NCBI GenBank assembly: GCA_027490305.1
Contig: JAIXYI010000016.1
Coordinates: 1 to 64,000, forward strand
From: Flavobacteriaceae bacterium
GTDB taxonomy: Bacteria > Bacteroidota > Bacteroidia > Flavobacteriales > Flavobacteriaceae
Length of the DNA stretch: 64,000 nucleotides
Reading direction: 5' to 3'
This document shows, one piece after another, positions 53,931-61,831 of the stretch. The notes under the pieces were generated by a model, which saw nothing but the letters and a program-made list of their open reading frames with translations, was not told where the DNA came from and searched no databases. Position numbers and translations under genes: made by a program. The stretch's first letter is position 1. Every line of letters begins with the position of its first letter.

Positions 53931-54902
53931 ATGAACAACACCCGATGGGGCATTATCGGTTGCGGCGACGTAACCGAACGTAAAAGCGGGCCCGCGTACC
54001 AGAAAACAGAAGGATTCTCGATCGTGGCCGTCATGCGGCGCGATGCCGTGAAAGCGGAAGAATATGCCAAACGTCATGGCATAAACCGATGGTATTCCGA
54101 CGCCGACGCACTGATCGCCAATCCGGAGGTGGATGCCGTTTATATCGCTACGCCGCCCGACACACATGCGTTCTACGCCCTGAAAGTGGCCGCGGCCGGC
54201 AAACCCTGCTGCATCGAGAAACCCATGGCGCCTTCCTATGCCGAGTGCCTGGCGATCTGCGAGGCATTCGAGTCGCGCGGGCTGCCACTGTTCGTAGCTT
54301 ATTACCGGCGTTCGTTGCCGCGTTTTCGAAAGGTTAAGGACTGGATCGACGCCGGACGTATCGGGCAGGTGCGGCACCTCCACTGGACGCTGACCCGCAC
54401 ACCCTCACCGGTCGATTTGTCGGGAAACTATAACTGGCGCACCGATGCGAAGATCGCGCGGGGCGGGTATTTCGATGATTTAGCGTGTCACGGACTCGAC
54501 CTTTTTAGCTACTTTTTCGGAGATGTGATAGATTGCGCCGGACTCGCCTCAAACCAACAGAGATTATACGACGCCTTCGACGCACTGTCGGCTACCTGGC
54601 GCTACGGCTCAGGCGTGACGGGCACCGGCATCTGGAATTTCGGCTGTGCGCAACGGGAAGATGAGGTGATTGTCCGCGGTGAAAAAGGCACGATTACGTT
54701 CTCGATTTTCGGCGACGTCCCTTTTGTGCTGGAAACGGCCGACGGGCGCGAAGAATCGGTGATTGAAAATCCAGAGAACATCCAGTTGTTTCATGTCGGG
54801 AACATGCGCGACCACCTCATGGGACGTTCGCAGCATCCGTCAACGGGTCGTTCTGCAACGGAAACCGCCCGTATCATGGACGTGATCCTGGGGAGAACCT
54901 AG
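53931..54902 (+). CDS. Gfo/Idh/MocA-family oxidoreductase
   Basis: 323 residues, cytoplasmic NAD(P)-dependent dehydrogenase, probably of a sugar or cyclitol. The Rossmann start is WGIIGCGDVTE (residues 6-16) and the substrate/cofactor motif is CCIEKPMAPS (about 97-106). A His in LACHGLDLFSYFFGD (about 185) is a likely catalytic-site residue. The substrate cannot be inferred from neighbours. The ATG at 53931 follows a promoter box at very short distance. Confidence 0.9.
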   Translation: MNNTRWGIIGCGDVTERKSGPAYQKTEGFSIVAVMRRDAVKAEEYAKRHGINRWYSDADALIANPEVDAVYIATPPDTHAFYALKVAAAGKPCCIEKPMAPSYAECLAICEAFESRGLPLFVAYYRRSLPRFRKVKDWIDAGRIGQVRHLHWTLTRTPSPVDLSGNYNWRTDAKIARGGYFDDLACHGLDLFSYFFGDVIDCAGLASNQQRLYDAFDALSATWRYGSGVTGTGIWNFGCAQREDEVIVRGEKGTITFSIFGDVPFVLETADGREESVIENPENIQLFHVGNMRDHLMGRSQHPSTGRSATETARIMDVILGRT

Positions 54903-54913
54903 GTCCGGTGTGC

Positions 54914-55012
54914 CGCGTGAGGGATGGAAGCGGCAGCCTTTTTGCCGGGAATAAATTACAAGGAATCCATCAGTTGCAGGCAAAAAGCTATAGCGGACAG
55001 CCCGACGGCGCC
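54914..55012 (+). ncRNA. Structured flavobacterial repeat element, possibly Flavo-1-like RNA
   Basis: The sequence GTGAGGGATGGAAGCGGC near 54917-54934, a 9-bp stem CTTTTTGCC/GGCAAAAAG (about 54939-54947 and 54979-54987), then CTATAGCGGACAGCCCGACGG resembles an element I remember from many flavobacterial genomes with this arrangement: GGATAGAAGCGGC, a stem, then ATAGCGGACAGCC. Whether it is the Flavo-1 motif needs a covariance search. It is followed (55018-55036) by GCGACTG words identical to those at the window start. No gene was seen between 54903 and 55066. Confidence 0.5.
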
Positions 55013-55066
55013 GACTGAAAACTGCGACTGCGACTGGCAAACGGCGCCGCACGCCCAAATCTCCCC

Positions 55067-56284
55067 TTAATTTACCGCCATCTCCGCTAAAACACCGGTT
55101 TCTTCCATGCATTCCCGCATCATTTGGTAGGTGCGTTCGATGTCGTTGTCGAGCCCGATCGAGAAACGGATGAGTCCGTCGCTGAGGCCCATTTCTTTTT
55201 GCTCTTCGATTGGTATTTCGCTTGAGGTCGAGGTGCCAGGTGCGCTGAACAGCGTTTTATAGAAACCGAGGCTCACGGCGAGATACCCGAGGTTGCGCTC
55301 CTGCATGAGTTCCATCAGTTCGTTGGCTTTGTCAAGACTACCGACGTCAACCGTCATCATGCCGCCAAATCCGAATTCGGGGTTCATCATGCGTTTGAAC
55401 GTCTCGTGGCCCGGGTGGCTTTCGAGTCCGGGATACACCGTCCGCAATCCGTCCGCTTCAAATTTCTCCGCCAGCACCTGCGCGTTGTGGCTGTGCTGTT
55501 TCATCCGGATGTGCAGCGTGCGAAGGTTCTTCATGACCGAGGCCGACCGGAGGCTGTCCATCGTGGGCCCGAGCAGCATTGCCGCGCCGTCGTTCACGTT
55601 CTTGAGTCGGTGGATGAACTCCCGCGATGCACAGGTCACGCCTGCTACGGTATCGCTGCTGCCGTTGATGTACTTGGTAAGGCTGTGGATGACGATGTCG
55701 GCACCCAGTTGCGCAGGAGCGATGGAAAGGGGAGAGAAGGTGTTATCGACGACTAACTGGAGTCCGTGTTTTTTCGCAACGGATGCCAAAACCGGGATAT
55801 CGGCAATTTCCAACAGCGGATTGCTGACGGTTTCGCAATACAGCACTTTCGTATTCGGGCGGAGGGCCGCCTCTACCGCCTCGATTTTAGTGACGTCGAC
55901 AAACGTTACGGTGATACCCATCCGCGGCACGAAATTCTTCAGGAAGGCATACGTACCGCCGTAAATGGTGCGGCTGGCCACGATATGATCGCCATTTCCG
56001 CAAAGCTGTAAGAGGGTGGAAGTAATCGCCCCCATGCCGGATGCCGCTACGTTGGCCGACTCGGTGCCTTCCATCGCAGCCAGCGCCTGGTCAAGATACA
56101 GGTTACTCGGCGACGAATGGCGGGAGTAGAGATAACAGCCTTCGGCATTGCCTTCAAAAGTATCGAACATGGTTTTGGCCGATAGGAAGGTGTAGGTAGA
56201 GGAATCGGAAATGGAAGGGTTGACGCCTCCAAATTCACCGAAGTATTGTAAGTCCTGTATTTTATCTGCCGGATGGAGTTTCAT
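55067..56284 (-). CDS. Cys/Met-metabolism PLP-dependent enzyme (gamma-lyase/synthase type)
   Basis: 405 residues. The PLP lysine is Lys204 in HSLTKYINGSSD, and the cofactor Asp180 lies in VVDNTFSPL. RHSSPSNLYLDQALAAMEG and ASGMGAIT (about 82-90) are family hallmarks. The enzyme works on cystathionine, methionine or related sulfur amino acids. Sequence alone does not tell methionine gamma-lyase from cystathionine gamma-synthase or lyase. It is divergent from an Lrp-family gene, which probably regulates it. Confidence 0.9.
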   Translation of the reverse strand: MKLHPADKIQDLQYFGEFGGVNPSISDSSTYTFLSAKTMFDTFEGNAEGCYLYSRHSSPSNLYLDQALAAMEGTESANVAASGMGAITSTLLQLCGNGDHIVASRTIYGGTYAFLKNFVPRMGITVTFVDVTKIEAVEAALRPNTKVLYCETVSNPLLEIADIPVLASVAKKHGLQLVVDNTFSPLSIAPAQLGADIVIHSLTKYINGSSDTVAGVTCASREFIHRLKNVNDGAAMLLGPTMDSLRSASVMKNLRTLHIRMKQHSHNAQVLAEKFEADGLRTVYPGLESHPGHETFKRMMNPEFGFGGMMTVDVGSLDKANELMELMQERNLGYLAVSLGFYKTLFSAPGTSTSSEIPIEEQKEMGLSDGLIRFSIGLDNDIERTYQMMRECMEETGVLAEMAVN

Positions 56285-56392
56285 ATAGTTTATTTTTCAT
56301 GCAATTTCATTTTTATTGGAATAATTTAAAACACATGAGATAAAATTTAGAATAAAAAACTATCATAGTTTATTTATTTAGATATATTTGCT

Positions 56393-56400
56393 GAACAATA
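56393..56400 (+). promoter_or_regulatory. -7 promoter box (TATATTTG) for the Lrp gene
   Basis: Exact TAnnTTTG, 35 bases before the ATG at 56436. The shared upstream region 56285-56392 is very A/T-rich, as is common at Lrp-bound sites. Confidence 0.55.
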
Positions 56401-56435
56401 CGCCTTTTTGCCCCCTTTACCTGATTTTTTTTCTG

Positions 56436-56900
56436 ATGACCCTCGACGCGACAGACCGTAAACTCCTGATGTATCTACAACAGGACGCGAAGCAGACCAC
56501 GAAAGAGCTTTCGAATAAGCTTGATCTGTCGGTTACGGCGGTTTACGAGCGTATCCGGAAGCTGGAGCGCGAGGGTATCATCAGTAAATATGTCGCACTA
56601 CTCGAGAAGGGGAAAGTAGGGAAGGGCTTCGTCGTATTCTGCCATGTAAAGCTCGTGCAGCACACCCGCGAGTTCGTCACCCAGTTCGAGAAAGAGGTAA
56701 AAAGCCTCCCGGAAGTACTGGAGTGCTACCACGTTTCGGGCGACTACGATTACATCTTAAAAGTCATGGTAGCCGACATGCAGGCCTACCGCGAGTTCCT
56801 TGTAACGAAACTCACCACGCTTCACCACATCGGCAGCACGCACAGCACGTTTATGATTGGGGAGGTGAAGAATTCGGCGTTGATAGAGCTTTCTAATTAG
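56436..56900 (+). CDS. Lrp/AsnC-family transcriptional regulator
   Basis: 154 residues from the ATG at 56436 (MTLDATDRKLLMYLQQD). An N-terminal helix-turn-helix (about 4-60, TTKELSNKLDLSVTAVYERIRKLEREGII) is followed by the RAM ligand-binding domain (about 68-150, with VLECYHVSGDYDYILKVMV). It forms oligomers that respond to amino acids. It is divergent from the sulfur-amino-acid PLP enzyme, the probable target. The 16 extra in-frame residues upstream overlap the promoter and are excluded. Its stop codon runs straight into an 8-bp tandem repeat. Confidence 0.94.
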   Translation: MTLDATDRKLLMYLQQDAKQTTKELSNKLDLSVTAVYERIRKLEREGIISKYVALLEKGKVGKGFVVFCHVKLVQHTREFVTQFEKEVKSLPEVLECYHVSGDYDYILKVMVADMQAYREFLVTKLTTLHHIGSTHSTFMIGEVKNSALIELSN

Positions 56901-57338
56901 CGAATGGGCGAATTAGCGGATTAGCGGATTAGCGAATTAGCGAATGACGCATGACGGGCTATTTGCGCTACCAGGAATACCGCGCAGCTGCTTACACGTG
57001 GTGTATGTTCGCTTGTTTACGACATGGGTTCTACGTCCTGTACATTCGCTAATTGCTTCGCTAGTCGGCTACCGCCTCGTGTCGCTAATTAAACTGAGTG
57101 ATCACCGAACTAATAGAATTTTACGCCACTGCCTCCACGCCACTGTTTCTACGCCCTGTACATTCGCTAATTCTCACATTCGCTAATTGCTTCGCCAGTC
57201 GGCTATCGCCTCGTGTCGCTAATTAAACTAAATCCCCCACCTGATAGAATTTCCCGCCACTGCTTCCACGCCCTATACATTCGCTAATTCGCTAATTTGC
57301 CCATTCGCTAATTTCCTCGCACATTCGCTAATTAATCG
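56899..57338. repeat. Tandem octamers (AGCGAATT type) and a duplicated ~115-bp unit
   Basis: Six 8-bp units (AGCGAATG, GGCGAATT, AGCGGATT twice, AGCGAATT, AGCGAATG) at 56899-56946. The complementary word ATTCGCTAAT recurs through the rest. A unit beginning ACATTCGCTAATTGCTTCGC occurs at 57042 and again at 57176 (offset 134). The copies stay similar for about 115 bases, with a small insertion in the first. No gene was seen. Confidence 0.85.
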
Positions 57339-57346
57339 TATTTTTG
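57339..57346 (+). promoter_or_regulatory. -7 promoter box (TATTTTTG) for lpd
   Basis: Exact TAnnTTTG, 19 bases before the lpd ATG and 3 bases after the last ATTCGCTAATTA word. Confidence 0.55.
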
Positions 57347-57365
57347 TGCCACAAAATCTAACACC

Positions 57366-58772
57366 ATGAACGCATTCGACGTCGTCGTCATAGGATCGGG
57401 TCCGGGCGGATATGTGGCCGCCATCCGTTGCTCACAACTGGGATTCCGTACCGCTGTCATTGAGAAATATCCGACCCTCGGAGGCACCTGCCTCAACGTA
57501 GGGTGTATCCCGTCCAAAGCACTGCTTGACTCTTCCCACCATTACCATGATGCACTGTCGCATTTCAAAGAGCACGGCATCGAAATCGGCGGGGATATCA
57601 AAATCAATATGGAGCAGATGATCGCCCGCAAAGGGTCGGTTGTCGACCAGAATACCGCGGGTATCAAATACCTGATGGACAAAAACAAAATCACCGTCCT
57701 CGAAGGAGTGGGTTCGTTTGAAGACGCAACCCACGTAAAAGTGACCAAAAACGACGGATCTTCTGAAACCGTAGAGGCGAAATACGTCATCATTGCCACA
57801 GGCTCAAAACCGTCGAATCTTCCGTTCATCACCCTCGACAAAGAACGGATCATCACGTCAACTGAGGCCTTGAAATTGAAAGAGGTACCGAAACACCTGG
57901 TCATCATTGGTGGCGGCGTAATCGGACTCGAACTCGGGCAGGTATACCTGCGCCTCGGTGCGGAAGTATCGGTAGTGGAATACCTCGATCGCATCATCCC
58001 AGGCATGGACGGCGCACTTTCGAAAGAACTTACGAAAGTCCTGAAGAAACAGGGCATGAAATTCTACACCTCCCACAAAGTGAAATCAGTCGAGCGCAAA
58101 GGCGACGCGGTGCAGGTGCAGGCCGACAATGCCAAAGGCGAAACCATCACCCTCGACGGCGATTACGCGCTGATCTCGGTCGGACGTCGTCCGTTTACCG
58201 ACGGGTTGGCAGCCGATAAAGCAGGTGTGAAACTCACCGAACGCGGGCAAATTGAGGTCAACGACCACCTGCAAACCAGTGCGCCGAACATCTATGCCAT
58301 CGGCGATGTGGTAAAAGGCGCCATGCTTGCGCACAAAGCGGAAGAAGAAGGTGTGTTCGTTGCCGAGATATTGGCCGGGCAAAAACCGCATATCAATTAT
58401 AACCTGATTCCGGGTGTGGTGTATACATGGCCGGAAGTAGCCGCTGTCGGCAAAACGGAAGAGCAACTGAAAGAAGCCGGAATCGAATACAAAGCAGGTA
58501 GCTTCCCATTCAAGGCCCTGGGCCGTTCACGTGCCTCTATGGATACAGACGGTTTTGTCAAGATTTTGGCCGATGCCAAGACCGATGAAGTACTCGGCGT
58601 ACACATGATCGGTGCCCGTGTAGCCGACCTGATCGCAGAAGCGGTTACGGCGATGGAATTCCGCGCCTCTGCCGAAGATATTGCCCGCATGAGTCATGCC
58701 CACCCGACTTATGCAGAAGCGGTGAAGGAAGCGGCGCTGGCGGCAACCGACAACCGCGCGTTACACGTGTAG
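57366..58772 (+). CDS. lpdA: Dihydrolipoyl dehydrogenase (E3)
   Basis: 468 residues. It reoxidises dihydrolipoyl groups of 2-oxoacid dehydrogenase complexes with NAD. The FAD motif is GSGPGGYVAA (10-19), the redox disulfide is Cys42/Cys47 in GGTCLNVGCIPS, the NAD motif is GGGVIGLELG (about 181-190) and the catalytic His-Glu pair lies in HAHPTYAEA (about 446). The length is normal. It stands alone, ending in a strong terminator. The E1/E2 partners are not in the window. Confidence 0.97.
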   Translation: MNAFDVVVIGSGPGGYVAAIRCSQLGFRTAVIEKYPTLGGTCLNVGCIPSKALLDSSHHYHDALSHFKEHGIEIGGDIKINMEQMIARKGSVVDQNTAGIKYLMDKNKITVLEGVGSFEDATHVKVTKNDGSSETVEAKYVIIATGSKPSNLPFITLDKERIITSTEALKLKEVPKHLVIIGGGVIGLELGQVYLRLGAEVSVVEYLDRIIPGMDGALSKELTKVLKKQGMKFYTSHKVKSVERKGDAVQVQADNAKGETITLDGDYALISVGRRPFTDGLAADKAGVKLTERGQIEVNDHLQTSAPNIYAIGDVVKGAMLAHKAEEEGVFVAEILAGQKPHINYNLIPGVVYTWPEVAAVGKTEEQLKEAGIEYKAGSFPFKALGRSRASMDTDGFVKILADAKTDEVLGVHMIGARVADLIAEAVTAMEFRASAEDIARMSHAHPTYAEAVKEAALAATDNRALHV

Positions 58773-58792
58773 AAAGACCATCATTTCAAAAA

Positions 58793-58822
58793 AAAAAGCG
58801 CTTTTGAGAGCGCTTTTTTTTT
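58793..58822 (+). terminator. Rho-independent terminator after lpdA
   Basis: Stem AAAGCGCT/AGCGCTTT with A and T runs on either side (nine T residues), usable from both directions. Confidence 0.9.
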
Positions 58823-58826
58823 GGAG

Positions 58827-58903
58827 GAGCAAGGAGGAAGGAGCAAGGAGGAAGGAGCGAGGAGCGAGGAACCAAGAACTAAGAACCCAAAACCCAAAAC
58901 CCG
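58827..58903. repeat. Heptamer array (GAGCAAG drifting to AAACCCA)
   Basis: Eleven 7-bp units in perfect register: GAGCAAG, GAGGAAG, GAGCAAG, GAGGAAG, GAGCGAG twice, GAACCAA, GAACTAA, GAACCCA, AAACCCA, AAACCCG. The word changes stepwise along the array. Confidence 0.9.
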
Positions 58904-58907
58904 CCTC

Positions 58908-60092
58908 TTACTTAACTTTTATATTCAGGCTGATAATATCCGATACGAGGTTACGCGCGTTATCACTTTCATAATGTCCATAACGGAGTTCTATCGTATT
59001 GAACTTTTCGATGCCGAAGACGCCCCCCGGAGGCGTAAACTTCAAGCCCATGCCATAAAACCCGCTGTTGAATTTCGAGAGATCATAGTTACTGGTGTAA
59101 AACTCCTCCGATCCGGTGTGCTGCTGGTATCCGGCAAAGTACTTGACGGCCGATTGCCCGTAATACCGGTAAAACGGACTGATCGACAAGGCCTGCGTGA
59201 GCTTCACCGGAACCTCAAGGCTGGCGGTATGCGCCGTAAGTCCCCAATCATCCGAATAATAGCGGTAGTAGGCACGGAAGATAATATTATCCCCCATAAA
59301 ATAATTCACGCGCACCCCAATCGGGATCTTGAAGCGCGAATCGGGTAGTAACTCCTGATGCACCGAACCGTCGGTAAAATACACCCGGTGGAACGGCAGG
59401 GCCAGATACCCTTGTTGCGTCACCAGATCGGCAATCAGTGCGACCTGCAGGTTTTTGTTCACGACCTGTGTATACCCCAGCGACAACGCGAAGGTGTTCC
59501 GCGAATCGGTGCCATAGCCTTCGCCCCCCGTTCGGAGTTCAATCGGCTGGATGAGTTTTACCTGGTCAAGAAAGGTTTGCAAACGGGCCGAAAATTCGCC
59601 GTTGCGGTCTTTCGTTTTCTTGGCATAACCAATCGTTCCGCCAAAAGACTGGTAATCAAATTCGGTGGAAGAGGAGACCCCGGCCGTGAAGGTCGAGCCC
59701 TTTTCTTCGTTCTCCAGGCTATACAAAATCGATGGATACACACGGATGTCAGCCGATGAAGCTGATGAATTGGCCGCGAGGTCAATGCGGTCGGACGACG
59801 CCGACGAGTAATGGTCGACACCCAACTCAAGATCGAAGGTGTGCTTTTTGCCGGTCTCACCGTACTTCACCAGTCGAACATCAAGTGCAGTCGAGATATC
59901 GGTCAGTTCTTCAGTGCCGATACCACCGGTTACAGCCGAGTTGTTCCCATCTTGTTTGTAATAGCTCGACACGAGGTTGATTTCGTCGATTTTGAGCTTG
60001 CGGTTCTTGTACGCGGTCGAGTCCTGCTCCGTTTGCGCCTTCATCGTAAAAAAGGCCATAAGGGCAAACCCGTTCAATAGGATGCGTTTCAT
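58908..60092 (-). CDS. DUF3570 outer-membrane beta-barrel protein
   Basis: 394 residues with a signal peptide (LLNGFALMAFFTMKAQ). The mature protein is made of alternating beta strands with aromatic girdles and many short turns. The opening KIDEINLVSSYYKQDGNNSAVTGGIGTEELTD is the DUF3570 hallmark. It is the last gene in an operon with a DUF4266 lipoprotein, an ApbE flavin transferase and a thioredoxin-like protein. These genes occur together in other bacteria, but the function is not established to my knowledge. Confidence 0.85.
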   Translation of the reverse strand: MKRILLNGFALMAFFTMKAQTEQDSTAYKNRKLKIDEINLVSSYYKQDGNNSAVTGGIGTEELTDISTALDVRLVKYGETGKKHTFDLELGVDHYSSASSDRIDLAANSSASSADIRVYPSILYSLENEEKGSTFTAGVSSSTEFDYQSFGGTIGYAKKTKDRNGEFSARLQTFLDQVKLIQPIELRTGGEGYGTDSRNTFALSLGYTQVVNKNLQVALIADLVTQQGYLALPFHRVYFTDGSVHQELLPDSRFKIPIGVRVNYFMGDNIIFRAYYRYYSDDWGLTAHTASLEVPVKLTQALSISPFYRYYGQSAVKYFAGYQQHTGSEEFYTSNYDLSKFNSGFYGMGLKFTPPGGVFGIEKFNTIELRYGHYESDNARNLVSDIISLNIKVK

Positions 60093-60110
60093 GTGGCGAT
60101 AGAATAAAGA

Positions 60111-60326
60111 TTAGTTACAACCACAGCCACCACCGCTCTTTCCGGCATTGGCCCCAGACGCCCCTTCGCGATACGATTGGAAACTGAGTTCGGTTTTTTC
60201 GATTTTACGGTTTGACAAGACCATTTCGGAATCGTTGATCTTGGCTTTCTGGTATTCTTTCACGCTGGTGCAGGAGGCGAGCAGGCCGGTGCACGACAGC
60301 AGGAGGATCATTGCCTTGTGTTTCAT
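60111..60326 (-). CDS. DUF4266 small lipoprotein with GGGCGCN tail
   Basis: 71 residues from the ATG at 60326. A lipobox LASC places the lipid Cys at 19. It then has VKEYQKAKINDSEM, a central basic segment and the family-typical C-terminus GGGCGCN (65-71) with two cysteines. Just before it, EGASGAN resembles the ApbE flavinylation site DGxSGAT but has Asn in place of the acceptor Thr/Ser. Its start overlaps the apbE stop (ATGA). An upstream in-frame extension of 19 residues is excluded because the lipobox would be lost. Confidence 0.82.
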   Translation of the reverse strand: MKHKAMILLLSCTGLLASCTSVKEYQKAKINDSEMVLSNRKIEKTELSFQSYREGASGANAGKSGGGCGCN

Positions 60327-61246
60327 ATAAGATGGATGTTTTTGGATGTGTATAAGGTGTTTTGGTCGTCGATGATGATACAATAAAGTCCGGGGATCTG
60401 GTTCGCGAGGAAAAGTCCCGCCTCGATACCCATCACAGAGACAGGCGTTGCCATCGCATCGGCAAACTCTGCGTTGTCACAGATGATGGTGACACTCTTG
60501 ATGCCGGCGACCGGGAGTCCGGTTTTAGGATCGATGGTATGGGAATACTTCCGCCCGTCGATCATGACGTATTTCTCGTAATTCCCGGAGGTGGCCACGG
60601 CCTGGTTGGAAATGTTCATAAAGGAAAAACTCGCTGCCGGGTGGTCAGGATGTGCAATCCCGATGGTCCAGGGCCGGCCGTCAGGCTGCATGCCCCAGGC
60701 GGTGAGGTCGCCACTGGCATTGATGATACCGCTCGTAACGCCCATTCGTTTCAGGATGTCTTTGGCACGCTCGGCGGCATAGCCTTTCCCGATGCCACCG
60801 AACCCGATTCGCATACCCGCTTTTTTCAGGAAAACGGTACAGCGCTCAGCGTCCAGTTCGATGTTGCGGTAATCGATCAGGTGCACCATTTTCGCTGCGG
60901 TTTCTTTTGAGGGAAGGGTCACCATTTCGCGGTCAAAGTTCCATAACGAACGGTCAATGCCGCCGTAGGTGATGTCAAAGGCGCCCTGCGTAATCGAGGA
61001 AATCGCGACACTGCGGGCAATCAGGTCGAAGACTTCGCGATCCACTTCCACGGGCGCGAGGCCTGCGTTGGCATTGATGCGATTGGTCTGGCTGTCGGGT
61101 TGGTAGGTGGTTAATAGTCGTTCGATGCGCTGGATTTCCGCCACGCCGGCATCGATGAACCGCTCTGCCTGCTCCGCATCCGATGTCACGACGGTAATCG
61201 TGAAGTTGTTTCCCATCAGGCGCATCGAGCGGGCGAACTTTTCCAT
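60323..61246 (-). CDS. apbE: FAD:protein FMN transferase, ApbE family
   Basis: 307 residues. ApbE attaches FMN through a phosphoester to a Thr or Ser of exported proteins. The family motif FDITYGGIDRSLW (about 93-105), GFGGIGKGYAAERAKDILK (about 150-168) and YSHTIDPKTGLPV (about 234-246) are visible, with the Mg-binding Asp near DAMATPVSVMG. There is no clear signal peptide at the start, so export is uncertain. It starts 4 bases after the thioredoxin-like gene and overlaps the DUF4266 gene. Confidence 0.93.
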   Translation of the reverse strand: MEKFARSMRLMGNNFTITVVTSDAEQAERFIDAGVAEIQRIERLLTTYQPDSQTNRINANAGLAPVEVDREVFDLIARSVAISSITQGAFDITYGGIDRSLWNFDREMVTLPSKETAAKMVHLIDYRNIELDAERCTVFLKKAGMRIGFGGIGKGYAAERAKDILKRMGVTSGIINASGDLTAWGMQPDGRPWTIGIAHPDHPAASFSFMNISNQAVATSGNYEKYVMIDGRKYSHTIDPKTGLPVAGIKSVTIICDNAEFADAMATPVSVMGIEAGLFLANQIPGLYCIIIDDQNTLYTSKNIHLI

Positions 61247-61250
61247 CCGA

Positions 61251-61679
61251 TCAGCGTTTGGTGTCGACGACCGCCAGTTCGTTGATCCAGTCGTCGAGCT
61301 TTTCAGAAGGTTTGCCGGCCCAACGTTTCAGTACTTTCCCGTCGCTGTCTAATAATAATGTGAGTGGAAACGTGCCTTCCTTGTTGTATTTCTCCGCCAG
61401 CATCTCGTTGCGTTTGACGATATCGGCAGCCGGTTGGTTTTTGGATTTCCTCGGAAAATCGGCATTGACCAACACCAGGTGGGCGTCGGCATAGGTTGCG
61501 AACGCCGCACTTTCGAGGTAGTCTTTCCGGAACGCGATACACGGCCCGCACCAGTCGGAGCCCGAGAAGTTCAATAATACCAGCTTGTGTTCGTCCCGTG
61601 CTTTCTGCAGGGCTTTGTCAAAGTCGGGTTCCCATTGCCATAAGGCAATAAACGAGAGAAGAAAAAGGAGTGGCTTCAT
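61251..61679 (-). CDS. Thioredoxin-like periplasmic protein
   Basis: 142 residues with a short signal peptide (LLFLLSFIALWQW). The active site WCGPC is at residues 43-47 (SDWCGPCIAF), and the cis-Pro-like segment is GTFPLTLLLDSDGK (about 106-119). It resembles the thioredoxin domains that keep exported cysteines reduced. It is the first gene of the operon thioredoxin-apbE-DUF4266-DUF3570, so the GGGCGCN tail of DUF4266 or the ApbE product may be its client. Confidence 0.9.
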   Translation of the reverse strand: MKPLLFLLSFIALWQWEPDFDKALQKARDEHKLVLLNFSGSDWCGPCIAFRKDYLESAAFATYADAHLVLVNADFPRKSKNQPAADIVKRNEMLAEKYNKEGTFPLTLLLDSDGKVLKRWAGKPSEKLDDWINELAVVDTKR

Positions 61680-61748
61680 AATGGTAACGATAACAGGTAA
61701 AGGGCAGGTTTATTGTGTCCCTGCATTAATTCCCGGATAACCTGCACG

Positions 61749-61755
61749 CAAAGTA
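61749..61755 (-). promoter_or_regulatory. Weak -7-like box (TACTTTG) for the thioredoxin-apbE operon
   Basis: Minus-strand TACTTTG is one base shorter than the TAnnTTTG consensus. It lies 69 bases before the ATG. If it is used, the palindrome at 61779 would be centred near -42. Confidence 0.3.
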
Positions 61756-61778
61756 CGAATTTCCCAATGTCGATTTAG

Positions 61779-61792
61779 GTGATATATATCAC
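61779..61792. promoter_or_regulatory. FNR/CRP-like palindrome GTGATATATATCAC
   Basis: Perfect 14-bp palindrome with GTGA-N6-TCAC half sites, as recognised by CRP/FNR-family regulators (TGAT-N4-ATCA is also present). It lies 100 bases upstream of the thioredoxin-apbE operon and 40 bases past the stop of the gene before it, so the operon is its natural target. Confidence 0.6.
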
Positions 61793-61831
61793 AAAAAAGA
61801 AAGGGGGAAGAAAGTTGCCCCGCAGCCGCGG

